From: a virus
Strand: one strand, 5' to 3'
IMG/VR virus record: IMGVR_UViG_3300009408_000044
Location: 1 to 20,250 of that record
DNA: 20,250 nt
In this document: positions 8,280-16,022 of the stretch, in pieces
Layout: every line of letters starts with the position of its first letter
How positions within the stretch are numbered: position 1 is the stretch's first letter
Program-made: the position numbers and the translations under genes
Notes under the pieces: generated by a model
The model's input: the letters and a program-made list of their open reading frames with translations, nothing else
The model's database searches: none
Told to the model about the DNA's origin: nothing

Positions 8280-9317
8280 TTATGCAAAGGTTTTATCAAA
8301 CCCAATACCAAAAGACTTACCAGACTGCTTTCCAGTAGATGTAATAGTTCCAGTGCCACCACCCTTAAGCACATTAAGCAAAGTAACCAAAGTAGCAATC
8401 TTTTCTTCTGGAAACCCTTGTTGCCGAAGGTACTCTTGGAAAGCCACATCAGCTTTTTGCTGCGCCCTATTCTGAAGAGCTTCTGCCGCAGTTTTTCCCT
8501 CACCAATAGCACTCTGCCATGCAGGCAAATAAGTAGAAGCCACAGCATTTTGACCCCTAAGAAACTCTTGATATTTTCGGTCAAGAGCTGCCTGAGCATC
8601 TTGTTGCTGTAGTGCTCCTGCTTGATAAGCTTCTTTTGCTGGAATATATCCAGCTTCCATTACTCCAGGTAAAGCAGAAATAAGTGCCTGCTGCTTAGCC
8701 CGTTCATTTTCGTACTGACCCAAACCAAGCTGAGCTAACTGTCCAGCAAATTCTCCCTGAGCTTTTCCAAGGGCTTTCGCTTCCATAGAAGAAAGATCTG
8801 CACCATGTAGAGCATATTCATTCTTAATTGCAGGAAGTATATCCGAACTAAAAGTATCTGTAAGGTATTTGGTGTAGTCAGAAAAACCCGGAGCAGTTCT
8901 TGGATCAAGATATTTTCCAGATAAAACATCCTGCATGTAAGAAATAGTAGGATCATACAAAGCTGCTCCTGAAGTACCCCCCATAATAGATTGAAGGGCC
9001 TCAAGTTGTGCTTGATTCATTGGAGCTGTTAAATCACCAGAATAAGAAACTGGTCCAGTTCGCAAAAAATCCCTCAAAGCAGCATCACCTAAAGCTGCCC
9101 GCTGATCCATCCCAGTAAGAACATTTCTGTAGGTATCTGTTACAGGCGCAACTCTTTGACCAGAATAAGAAGTATAGGGAGCATTTAAATACTCCTTTCC
9201 ATAACCAAGAACATCCGCTACAAAAGGTTGATACTCTTTTGCAAAAGGGTTTCGTTGTTGTGTGGATGTCGCTTTACTCTTCTGCTTTTGATGCTTAAAC
9301 ATCCCTTTCACACTCAT
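8280..9317 (-). CDS. Internal virion protein, Ala/Gln-rich, 345 aa
   Basis: The product has a basic N-terminus (VKGMFKHQKQKSKA), a Tyr/Pro/Ser-containing region (30-130), an Ala/Gln-rich helical centre and C-terminal half (about 165-310), and a Gly/Ser/Thr tail (GGGTGTITSTGKQSGKS). No enzyme motif is visible. Such Ala/Gln-rich helical proteins, encoded between tail genes and a giant ejection protein, are typical podoviral core or ejection proteins (compare T7 gp14, P22 gp7/gp20 in role, not shown by identity). A GTG at 9320 and an ATG at 9317 are adjacent; the GAGGTG site fits the ATG better, and the ATG gives a TGATG overlap with the GNAT-like gene. Role inferred from context. Confidence 0.68.
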   Translation of the reverse strand: MSVKGMFKHQKQKSKATSTQQRNPFAKEYQPFVADVLGYGKEYLNAPYTSYSGQRVAPVTDTYRNVLTGMDQRAALGDAALRDFLRTGPVSYSGDLTAPMNQAQLEALQSIMGGTSGAALYDPTISYMQDVLSGKYLDPRTAPGFSDYTKYLTDTFSSDILPAIKNEYALHGADLSSMEAKALGKAQGEFAGQLAQLGLGQYENERAKQQALISALPGVMEAGYIPAKEAYQAGALQQQDAQAALDRKYQEFLRGQNAVASTYLPAWQSAIGEGKTAAEALQNRAQQKADVAFQEYLRQQGFPEEKIATLVTLLNVLKGGGTGTITSTGKQSGKSFGIGFDKTFA

Positions 9318-9757
9318 CACACCACCTCTTTCTTAAATTCATACGCATAAGGAATATACCCATAAGGCTGAAAAAGACGCTCCATTGCTTTATATCGAGT
9401 ACCACTAAAATGAATTTCTTTCACACTAAGCTTTTTTGCTATAGCATCTACTACCTTCATAGATCTCTTTAAAGGTACCTCTGAAGAAGCCATTCCAAAG
9501 TCAATATAAAGCATAGTATCATCGTAAACTCTGCAAGTAAAGAACCCCAAAACTTTATGCTTCAAAGTGATAAGTACAATAAAACCTCCTTCATCACAGA
9601 GAGTATAAAGTCTATCCATCACCTGACCTCGACTTTCTCCTACTAACTTAGCACTTTTTGTTTGCATATAAGCATCAACTAAATCCTTAAGCACACCACC
9701 AGCACCAAAGAAGTCAGTAGTTTGATAAGTCAAGCCATCTTTGAAATAGAATTTCAT
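9317..9757 (-). CDS. GNAT-fold acetyltransferase-like virion protein (T7 gp13-like position)
   Basis: The 146-residue product shows a GNAT-like pattern: helix, then hydrophobic strands GGFIVLITL and KVLGFFTCRVYDDTMLYIDFGMAS, a helix with KRSMKVVDAIAKKL, a strand KEIHFSGT, then a final RYKAMERLFQPYGYIP-Y segment like the 'GF' end of GNAT proteins. The canonical acetyl-CoA loop (R/Q-x-x-G-x-G/A) is not seen (S-S-E-V-P-L-K-R instead), so it may be a structural relative without activity. Gene 13 of T7-like phages is a small internal virion protein in the same place. The TTG at 9769 contains the ribosome site (GAGGG) in its own first codons, so I chose the ATG at 9757, 5 nt after that site. Fold: moderate confidence; catalysis: doubtful. 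Confidence 0.6.
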   Translation of the reverse strand: MKFYFKDGLTYQTTDFFGAGGVLKDLVDAYMQTKSAKLVGESRGQVMDRLYTLCDEGGFIVLITLKHKVLGFFTCRVYDDTMLYIDFGMASSEVPLKRSMKVVDAIAKKLSVKEIHFSGTRYKAMERLFQPYGYIPYAYEFKKEVV

Positions 9758-9765
9758 TAGATCCC

Positions 9766-10092
9766 TCAATATTGTGTATTATTTATCAAACAAAACCAAT
9801 GGTTTGTTCCTACCCCACTTCCCATATAAACATACAGTCCCGCTCCTCCTCCAGGATTCCATGAGCTTCCATCAGCAAACACTAACATCCCTTGGAATTT
9901 ATATGAAGGCTCTGTGTCTAAAGGCAAAAGAGTAACGCCATCAATCCCTTCATTACCTTTGTGGACACTATTAAGGTAGTGTGACAACCTACCAAAATAC
10001 TGATTTAGCATCTTTATTAGATGACTATGAAACTTAGTCACATCTTTTTCAGTTGGATCTGGAAAAATATAGGATGTAGCTAAATTCTTCAT
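9766..10092 (-). CDS. Small tail-associated protein with WNPGGGAGLY motif, 108 aa
   Basis: The first half is helical (TEKDVTKFHSHLIKMLNQYF). The second half is a small beta domain with FADGSSWNPGGGAGLYVYMG and a final HWFCLI strand. A 'G-x-L-x-x-A-D-G-x-x-W-N-P-G-x-G-x-G-x-Y' pattern occurs in short phage tail or fibre-linked proteins of unknown role; I recall the pattern but cannot name a family. The gene begins inside the stop of the nozzle gene (ATGA) with a GGGGAAG site close upstream, and lies between nozzle and ejection genes. It could be a tail-tip or nozzle accessory. Real gene: confident. Function: unknown. Confidence 0.65.
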   Translation of the reverse strand: MKNLATSYIFPDPTEKDVTKFHSHLIKMLNQYFGRLSHYLNSVHKGNEGIDGVTLLPLDTEPSYKFQGMLVFADGSSWNPGGGAGLYVYMGSGVGTNHWFCLINNTQY

Positions 10093-11657
10093 CGCTTCCC
10101 CATGAAAGAAATCTGAGGGTCATATTCTGTAAGACTGAACACATCCACCCCAGAAGAACTAACAAGCTTCAACACAAAAAAGGCTCCAGCCACTCTACAA
10201 TAACACTTTCCATTAGGCAAAACTGAAAAAGGACCCTTCCAAGTAAGAGCCTCGTGTTCAGAAAACTTTACCCCTATATATACCTTAAAATCTGTACTTC
10301 CTCCAGAAGAAAGAACAAACTGAATATTGTCGAGGATGTATACACCATCACCAGCATCACCCCGAAAAGAAGAACTTACGATAGAAGTTTCATAATCACT
10401 TCCTTCTATAGTGTAAAGTGTGGTATCATACTCATCAATGAATTGGTTGTATCTTCCAAAGAGGTTGCTGGGAGCATCTGCTTGAGTCCTAACCCCACTC
10501 CATGCAATACTTCCCCAAGAAGACCAGCCCCCAGAAGCTGTCGCCCAAGAAATGTCAGCACTTTTAAAGTAGTATCCAGCACAAGTGACCTGTGGAAGAT
10601 CCCTAAACCAATAAGCTCCAGTAAGCATGTTGTAGCAAAGAGCTTTGTCGTAGATGATTGCAATCTGCCCACTGGCTTCGATGGTTTGATTCTTGGAAGG
10701 ATAAAGCCACATAAGTAAAGCATCTTCTTCAATAAAGAACCCTTGAATAGCATACCATCCTCTGGGATGAACATCATTGAAGAAGTCTTGCCAGATATAG
10801 TCGCCTATTCCTTTAATACTCAAACCATTAAACACATAGATGTTGTCATTCCCTATAAAGATATGTTCATCACCAAGGTTCACAATCCCCTTTGCAGAGA
10901 GAGTTCCAACACCATCTACTTGAGTGTGAAAGTCAAACACATAAGGGCTTCCCACAAAAGAAACAAGGATAATTCCCCGCTCTTTGTAAAGAGCAAGGTG
11001 ACTTCCTAAGAGTGCCGCTGCAGTTAGCCAATCAGGATTATCAGCGAAGTCTTTACTTCCAGAGTCTCCCCCAGTAAAATTAGCAGTTCCTTTGTCACTC
11101 CACTTAACCATCTGACGAGAAATACTTGCTGACCCAGGAGCTATTTGAATCAAGTGGTCTTCAAAAGTAATGATGTTTTGACAATACTCTCCAGTCAACT
11201 TACCAGCTGGAGAAGTGGGACTCCCGGAAGTCATAGAAAGATCAAAAATTTCGTTAATGCCATTGGTGAGGTAAAGGTGCTCTCTAAAGAAAGTCCCATG
11301 CCAAAAGTGAGAAAGGTCGGCAGACACCGAAAGACTTCCCTTCAGAGAAGTAAATTTCACCCCAGTGGCAAGAGTATCATACCAAAAAAGATCATTTGTG
11401 GTGCCTACTATCAATGCAGAATTGTTATCATAATCAAACAGCTGGTCGATATAAGTAGGAACACCATTCAATCCAGTAGTGGAGGAAGGATACTCTGAAG
11501 CTGCCCCAAACAAACCCATTCCAGGAGCTTTAGTAACCCTATCCACAGTAAAATGCGCATTTTGGGTTTCCCGCCAAAAACGCTTGTCTTCTAAGTGAGA
11601 AGGTGCTGAAACCCTTTGCCCACCAAGAGGAGCTGGTATGTCAGTACGAGTTTGCAT
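10089..11657 (-). CDS. Tail nozzle / tail-hub protein, beta-propeller-like
   Basis: The 522-residue product is rich in short beta strands with aromatic and Asp/Asn turns recurring at propeller-blade spacing: FWYDTLATG, FREHLYLTNG, FEDHLIQI, GSHLALYKERG, DEHIFIGNDNIYVFNG and ALLMWLYPSK, and a C-terminal beta domain (about 420-522). The N-terminus is charged and extended. Podoviral nozzles (T7 gp12, P22 gp10, and the SU10 nozzle) are of this kind: they bind the adaptor ring, close the portal channel and hold the fibres. Position after adaptor and fibre genes agrees. The start ATG shares a base with the fibre stop (TAATG), and its ribosome site is weak (GGGA), so re-initiation after the upstream stop is likely. 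No enzymatic motif was found. Confidence 0.75.
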   Translation of the reverse strand: MQTRTDIPAPLGGQRVSAPSHLEDKRFWRETQNAHFTVDRVTKAPGMGLFGAASEYPSSTTGLNGVPTYIDQLFDYDNNSALIVGTTNDLFWYDTLATGVKFTSLKGSLSVSADLSHFWHGTFFREHLYLTNGINEIFDLSMTSGSPTSPAGKLTGEYCQNIITFEDHLIQIAPGSASISRQMVKWSDKGTANFTGGDSGSKDFADNPDWLTAAALLGSHLALYKERGIILVSFVGSPYVFDFHTQVDGVGTLSAKGIVNLGDEHIFIGNDNIYVFNGLSIKGIGDYIWQDFFNDVHPRGWYAIQGFFIEEDALLMWLYPSKNQTIEASGQIAIIYDKALCYNMLTGAYWFRDLPQVTCAGYYFKSADISWATASGGWSSWGSIAWSGVRTQADAPSNLFGRYNQFIDEYDTTLYTIEGSDYETSIVSSSFRGDAGDGVYILDNIQFVLSSGGSTDFKVYIGVKFSEHEALTWKGPFSVLPNGKCYCRVAGAFFVLKLVSSSGVDVFSLTEYDPQISFMGKR

Positions 11658-13186
11658 TAGTCATCCCAACAAACAAGGTCGTAATTAGTTGCATCCTCAT
11701 CGCAGTGGATAGTAATTTGTGTAGTCGTTTTGATTACCCAACAAGTAGCTGGAGCCTCTGGGGTAACTACAGCTGTAAAATTGGTATCTCCAAATGGATG
11801 GTTTAGTTTTTGGTAATAATCCCCATTACTTCCATTAAAAGATGCATATGACCACCCTGCTGGAAGTCTGTAAGTAGTGGTACTATCTACTTTCCCCCTA
11901 ATCCGATAAGGGTTTATTACAGATCCTTCAGTACCATGCACACCATCTACCATATCCGCATTCAGGTTTGCGACCTTGGTAGTATTCGTAGTGGTCAGGG
12001 TGTTAGCACCGAGAGCAAGATCGCCATTCATCGTGGTGGTCCCGGAGATGGTGAGGTTGCCTGTAAACGTCCCATCCCCGGCGGTGAATGGAGCATCCTC
12101 CCAGGTAATAGAGTCTCCTGCACTCCCGGTTGCCGCAGTGGCACGCTGAACACTGAATTGGGCATCAAGATCTGTTAGCGTTATCCGCATCGGGCGCAAA
12201 GTATTATCCGTCCAAGCATAATATGAAGTCCCCGAAGATGGGTTGTAGTTCCTGCACCACCTGATTATTCCATTCCCAGGCTGATGAAGTACAAACAGGG
12301 AAGTCATACTTGCAGGACCGAATTGTATAGCATGACTGTTCGTGGAAAGAGTAAATCTCCCTGTCATCGGCAGCGTGCCGTCTCGAAGGAGAAAATCCGT
12401 TGAGTCCTTACCGTCTACCTGGTCGGCGTTGAGGTTTGTTACCTTGGTCGTTGAGGCCGCCCCGCCAGCGAGGTCTGCGGTGCCGGAGACAGTGAGGTTG
12501 CCTGAAACCAACGTACTCCCGGCAAAGAATGGAGCATTTTCCCAAGTAACTGTATCTCCTGCGGAACCAGTAGCTGCCACTGCTCTTTGGATGCGCACTT
12601 CTGAACTGCTGTTGCTTAGGTAGGTTTTTTGTGGGCGTAATGCATTATCTGTCCAAGCGTAATAGGTTGTGAGTGTAGAAGGATTATAATTTTTGGTAAA
12701 GACCAAATCTCCATTCGAATCCTGATAAAGCAGATACAGAGAAGTCATACTTGCTGGGCCGAATTGTATAGGGTGAGTGCCTGTATATGGCTTGAAAATC
12801 CCCGTCATCCGCTGCGTGCCATCCGTCAACATTACTTTTGTTGCAGGATTTCCACTTTTGGTATAAACTAACGAATAACCATTATCAGAAATAGTCCCAC
12901 GCAGAGTACCTGAAGAGTCTTCAAGAGCGATTGAAGGATCTCCAGAAGTAGGGAGGATAGTAATATTTTTGTGCTCTCCATCAGTACTTGCGGGAACTCC
13001 GCTTGAAGTAATGTGATGTTCTACATCAAATCGCTCTCGGATATCTTGCTTAAAATCCCTAATCCGCCCAGCACCTAAAGCAATACTTTCAGTATCTGTG
13101 GGAACTGTCTCATCCCAATTATTCGTAAAAGCATAAGCAGATATCACAAAAGTAAGTAATAAAACGCCAACAATCCATTTTTTCAT
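11657..13186 (-). CDS. Tail fibre/appendage protein with N-terminal signal peptide and internal duplication
   Basis: The 509-residue protein starts MKKWIVGVLLLTFVISAYA, a textbook Sec signal peptide with an A-Y-A signal peptidase I site. A segment seen in many phage tail proteins follows: NNWDETVPTDTESIALGAG and IRDFKQDIRERFDVEHH. Next come two related modules of about 140 residues, sharing IQFGPASMTSL, NYNPS..YYAWTDN.LRP, QRA.AATGSAGD..TWE.APF and NLNAD.VDG, and a Trp/Tyr-rich C-terminal domain (about 435-509) likely forming the trimer tip or receptor-binding end. A signal peptide is unexpected for a cytoplasmically assembled virion protein. GTG 13189 and ATG 13186 are adjacent; GGAGG sits 7 nt from the ATG, which overlaps the upstream TGA (TGATG). 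Fibre role is inferred from repeats, neighbours and motif; an exported surface protein remains possible. Confidence 0.72.
   Translation of the reverse strand: MKKWIVGVLLLTFVISAYAFTNNWDETVPTDTESIALGAGRIRDFKQDIRERFDVEHHITSSGVPASTDGEHKNITILPTSGDPSIALEDSSGTLRGTISDNGYSLVYTKSGNPATKVMLTDGTQRMTGIFKPYTGTHPIQFGPASMTSLYLLYQDSNGDLVFTKNYNPSTLTTYYAWTDNALRPQKTYLSNSSSEVRIQRAVAATGSAGDTVTWENAPFFAGSTLVSGNLTVSGTADLAGGAASTTKVTNLNADQVDGKDSTDFLLRDGTLPMTGRFTLSTNSHAIQFGPASMTSLFVLHQPGNGIIRWCRNYNPSSGTSYYAWTDNTLRPMRITLTDLDAQFSVQRATAATGSAGDSITWEDAPFTAGDGTFTGNLTISGTTTMNGDLALGANTLTTTNTTKVANLNADMVDGVHGTEGSVINPYRIRGKVDSTTTYRLPAGWSYASFNGSNGDYYQKLNHPFGDTNFTAVVTPEAPATCWVIKTTTQITIHCDEDATNYDLVCWDD
11942..12382 (-). repeat. Fibre gene module, copy 2 of internal duplication
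   Basis: This part of the fibre gene encodes the second module (GTLPMTGRF to NADMVDG). It parallels the first at protein level and partly at DNA level: the 12305-12331 block differs by only a couple of bases from the one near 12746-12772. It has a GC-rich patch at its downstream end (about 57% in 12001-12060 by hand count). Confidence 0.75.
12410..12829 (-). repeat. Fibre gene module, copy 1 of internal duplication
   Basis: This encodes the first module (LTDGTQRMTGIF to NADQVDG). It shares ordered motifs with copy 2, including IQFGPASMTSL and TGSAGD..TWE.APF. Base composition is uneven inside the copy: 52 of 80 bases are G/C in 12421-12500, against 19 of 60 in 12661-12720, which suggests mosaic origin. 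Confidence 0.75.
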
Positions 13187-13812
13187 CACTGCACCTCCGC
13201 AAGATTCCCAGAATTTTCTGCCCTCTGAGACCGTAAAACAATTTTATCCAAACCATCCTGAAGCAACCCTCCCCAAACTTTTATTCGTTCATCATTCTGT
13301 AAAAAAGGTTCTGTCTCAAGAAGTGCAGAGTAAATTAATAAGTGATTATATGGAGGGGCTGTAAAAATGTTAGAGTCAGAATCCACTGAAAGAGTAGGCT
13401 GTCTCTGAAAAAACTGCATCATCAAAACCACATTTTCATCAAGTTCGGGAATAAAATAACCAAGTCCCCCAAAAATCACATAGCCCGAAGGAACTCCAGG
13501 AGATGTCGGAGTCCATTCAAGAGCCATAGCATCTTTAGGAGCTTTAACCAACTTTAACTTACTTCCATCCGAATACTCCAACCAAAGAAAAGCTTCGTGG
13601 AGAAACCGAGGAGGAAGAGCGAAAGTGGTGTCTCCTTTGGAAACACTTGCAGAATACAAAGCTTGCAACTCCACAAAATCAGCCGTAGCGAGAGTTTCCT
13701 CCAACTTCGCCTGACCCGTCTGCACAAACAAAGGCAACATTGCATCAAGATCAGTTCTTCCTGCAAGGTAGCTCTGCAAATATGTTTTAATTTCCCCAAA
13801 ATCGTTAGCCAC
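13186..13812 (-). CDS. Head-tail adaptor (connector) protein, podovirus type
   Basis: The 208-residue protein opens with a helical segment (DFGEIKTYLQSYL, LDAMLPLFVQTGQAKLEETL). A strand region around FALPPRFLHEAFLWLEYSDG follows, and then C-terminal helices (NHLLIYSALLETEPFL and VWGGLLQDGLDKI). The pattern 'L-P-x-F-V-x-x-A/G-x-x-x-L', then 'L-P-x-x-F/Y-L-x', then 'NHLL-x-Y-x-A-L' is typical of adaptor proteins of the P22 gp4/SU10 adaptor type that bind beneath the portal. Position two genes after the capsid protein and before fibre and nozzle genes agrees. The start is GTG, with GGGAG 7 nt upstream. Confident in class; no experimental support. Confidence 0.78.
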   Translation of the reverse strand: MANDFGEIKTYLQSYLAGRTDLDAMLPLFVQTGQAKLEETLATADFVELQALYSASVSKGDTTFALPPRFLHEAFLWLEYSDGSKLKLVKAPKDAMALEWTPTSPGVPSGYVIFGGLGYFIPELDENVVLMMQFFQRQPTLSVDSDSNIFTAPPYNHLLIYSALLETEPFLQNDERIKVWGGLLQDGLDKIVLRSQRAENSGNLAEVQ

Positions 13813-13830
13813 TTTCGCTCTCCCTTTTTA

Positions 13831-14085
13831 CTACTTCACCTCAGTCCAATTCCCTCTCGCAGCGTGCTTACGCACCAATTTCGCATCTTCCTCAGAGACC
13901 ATCAAGATGCCATTAATGAAACTGACAAGCTTGTGGCCAAGGGAGATACTCAACCCTCCTGGGTGATTAAGCTTAAAGCACGCCATGCCTTTTGGTACAT
14001 TTATAGGCTCCTCTGAAGGAGCATCTTTTGGAACATCAGGAATGTCCCTCTCATTCTTCACTTTTGCAGTTCCAATAGTAGCCAT
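13831..14085 (-). CDS. Small head protein of unknown role, 84 aa
   Basis: The 84-residue product has a charged, Pro-rich N-terminal arm (about residues 8-33), then a compact domain with KLNHPGGLSISLG, VSFINGILMVSEEDAKLV and a basic end. The 'F-x-N-G-x-x-x-V-S/T-x-E-D-A-x-x-V' pattern resembles short proteins often encoded next to capsid genes, possibly capsid decoration, head-completion or capsid-linked proteins. It lies directly after the major capsid gene, with a strong GGAGG 7 nt before the ATG, which suggests high expression. Role is inferred from position only. Confidence 0.65.
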   Translation of the reverse strand: MATIGTAKVKNERDIPDVPKDAPSEEPINVPKGMACFKLNHPGGLSISLGHKLVSFINGILMVSEEDAKLVRKHAARGNWTEVK

Positions 14086-14128
14086 AGTAAATCCTCCAGG
14101 TTAATCCGCAAAAATTTTGCCAAATGAC

Positions 14129-15322
14129 CTACACAGCGGTATAAGAAGTCAGATTCTCAAACCAACCATGGGTAGATGCATGATGGATCTCCAACCCACA
14201 CTCAGTGAGGTATTCATCCTGAGTAGCATCATAACCGGGACTCTGGCGATTGGAAAGAAATTTGGTGTCATCTACATAACGATAGATGAGATTCGCCCCA
14301 TCCACAATACACCCCGTCCCACGGAACTCTGCAATTTGGTTGAACAGAGGATGGAGTTTGAAGTAAAGAGTTCCGAAGTTGCTCACATGCTCAATGAATT
14401 TCATTCCCCATTTGGTGGTAACTGCTGGAGTGATCTGGGTAGCAGAAGCTTGATTGAACATCTTGGAAAAATTGTTCAGCGCCGTACTTCCAATAAAGCA
14501 GATTTTCTCCTGCGACCCATAGCGGAAGACTTTCTCCATATAGTCATTCCAAGTTTCAATCGAAGGGCCAGTAGACCAATCCATGAAAGTATCGGTGGAA
14601 TAGGTCTTCACCTCATTCCGAATCCCTCCTGTGGCCCTCTTAGGCTGAGTTCCACTAAGGTCTTCCTTCTTGTTTCCAAAGAGAAAAGCTTTCTCCATCT
14701 CAATGGAATGCAACTCCAGCGCCTCCCTTTTCGCTCGTTTGTAAGCGTCACCAGTACGAAGACGAGTCTTCTTCGCCGTACGAGTGATAGCAAGGGAAGT
14801 TCGAAAAATTTCGGTGTAGTTGTACTTTCGAGTAGGATCGTAAGTGATAGCACTCGGTACATCCGCACCTTCTTCATGCACCGAACCAATGATGATCAAA
14901 ACATCATTGTCAGAGGTAGTTCCAGTCTCTTTGGCCTTCCCCCAGCCACGGGAAACGGTGAGGGTGTCTCCAGATACAGAGGTCACAAGGAAAATCTCTT
15001 TTGTGTTGTTGTTCAACACAAGATGCCCAGCTTTGAAAAAAGCCCCAGTACCATTCCCTGCACCATCATCCACAGGGATTGTGGCTTTTGAGTCTGAAGT
15101 GGTTGCATCATTGATGTAAGCTTTCTGAGAAGCTGGATTCTTCTCATACCAACTAAATTCAGGGTCATCCACATTCTGCTTCTGCATCTTACTGGTAAGA
15201 GCAGTAAGAGGCGCAGAGCCGTTAGGGTAAAGGTAAAGAATACCTTCCCTGTAGTGTTTCGGCCTCGCAGTAGCAATAAAATCATCCGTTCCACGAAATC
15301 CAGCAAATACAACATCAGCCAT
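14129..15322 (-). CDS. Major capsid protein, SU10/DUF5309-like HK97 fold
   Basis: The 397-residue protein has an N-terminal region RGTDDFIATARPKHYREGIL and LTALTSKMQKQNVDDPEFSWYE, then an inserted beta domain (about 85-125; VLNNNTKEIFLVTSVSGDTLTV), then YNYTEIFRTSLAITRTAKKT and an A-K-R-E-A-L-E-L-H helix with E-K-A-F-LFGNK. This run of motifs is characteristic of the SU10-type (DUF5309) major capsid family of podoviruses and related phages, which have the HK97 fold. It directly follows the scaffold gene (3-nt gap) and has GGAGG 8 nt before its ATG. No protease gene and no maturation cleavage site were seen. This is one of the safest calls in the window. Confidence 0.88.
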   Translation of the reverse strand: MADVVFAGFRGTDDFIATARPKHYREGILYLYPNGSAPLTALTSKMQKQNVDDPEFSWYEKNPASQKAYINDATTSDSKATIPVDDGAGNGTGAFFKAGHLVLNNNTKEIFLVTSVSGDTLTVSRGWGKAKETGTTSDNDVLIIIGSVHEEGADVPSAITYDPTRKYNYTEIFRTSLAITRTAKKTRLRTGDAYKRAKREALELHSIEMEKAFLFGNKKEDLSGTQPKRATGGIRNEVKTYSTDTFMDWSTGPSIETWNDYMEKVFRYGSQEKICFIGSTALNNFSKMFNQASATQITPAVTTKWGMKFIEHVSNFGTLYFKLHPLFNQIAEFRGTGCIVDGANLIYRYVDDTKFLSNRQSPGYDATQDEYLTECGLEIHHASTHGWFENLTSYTAV

Positions 15323-15325
15323 AAC

Positions 15326-16018
15326 TTAATCCTCCAAGAGTTCAGCGATTTCTCGCTCCTCTTCTGAAAGTCCTGCAAGTGGATCAGCTGGAGGAGTACT
15401 ACCAACTCCGGGAACACCCCCTCCAGGTCCTGTCTTGCGTTTCGTTAACCCTAATTGTGCTCTCGCTCTTTCCGCAGTGAGTTTCAGAAGGTTTTCCAGC
15501 GGTGCATTTGGATGCTCTGTAACAACCTCTTGCATAGCGGCTTTTACCACCAACTTGTGCTTCTCCAGATCCTTATGAGTTGCATAGAAATCATCATGGA
15601 TCTTTTGAAGCTGTTGCTGAAGCTCAGTCTGCTGTTGGACAGTTTCAAACTTTTGCTGTGTAGCTTTTATAGTTTCCTCGAAGAGTTTCTTTGCTTCCCC
15701 TACAGTAAGGGGTCTGTCAAGATCCTCTTCTGAAGGAACAGAAGGCTCACCAGCAACTTTGTTAAAATCAATGTATTGAGAATAAAGATCAAACTGCCTA
15801 CTAAGACGTCCAATCTCTTCTTTCGCCTGAGCAAGTTCTGCCTCTCGTGCTTCCCAGGCTGCTTGGGCTTCATCAAGAGAAGAGAATTTACCAAAGATAG
15901 CTTCTTGTGTCTCTTCTTCTTCTTTCCCTTCACTGACCTCCTGAGAAAGGGAAGCATCCTGTGAGCCCTCTACTTTTCCTTCTTCTTTTACCTCTTCATC
16001 CTTAACCAAATCGTCCAT
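15326..16018 (-). CDS. Capsid scaffolding protein
   Basis: The 230-residue product is very acidic at its N-terminus (DDLVKDEEVKEEGKVEG and a Glu run near 35-40). Long coiled-coil helices follow (about 50-85 and 105-155, with the Gln-rich KATQQKFETVQQQTELQQQL), then a Gly/Pro linker (GPGGGVPGVGSTPP) and a short acidic C-terminal helix (LSEEEREIAELLE), the type of tail that contacts the coat protein in known scaffolds. Position just before the major capsid gene is standard. Scaffold proteins guide procapsid assembly and leave or are degraded. Two ATGs (16021, 16018) are adjacent; AAGGAG stands 4 and 7 nt away, so the second is slightly better. Confidence 0.82.
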   Translation of the reverse strand: MDDLVKDEEVKEEGKVEGSQDASLSQEVSEGKEEEETQEAIFGKFSSLDEAQAAWEAREAELAQAKEEIGRLSRQFDLYSQYIDFNKVAGEPSVPSEEDLDRPLTVGEAKKLFEETIKATQQKFETVQQQTELQQQLQKIHDDFYATHKDLEKHKLVVKAAMQEVVTEHPNAPLENLLKLTAERARAQLGLTKRKTGPGGGVPGVGSTPPADPLAGLSEEEREIAELLED

Positions 16019-16022
16019 CATT

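Noticed and set aside
11990-12500. GC-rich stretch in the fibre gene as an inserted mobile element
   Set aside because: The reading frame continues through it and encodes repeat linkers; no inverted repeats or transposase were found. It is better explained by modular recombination.
14108-14120. Palindrome GCAAAAATTTTGC in the largest gap of the late operon, after the capsid gene
   Set aside because: With a one-base centre it cannot form a useful hairpin, and no T run follows on the minus strand. I do not call it a terminator; processing or chance is as likely.
14117-15091. Long plus-strand open frame of about 324 codons
   Set aside because: It lies wholly opposite the major capsid gene and has no recognisable motif; the capsid gene explains the region, so this is a shadow frame.
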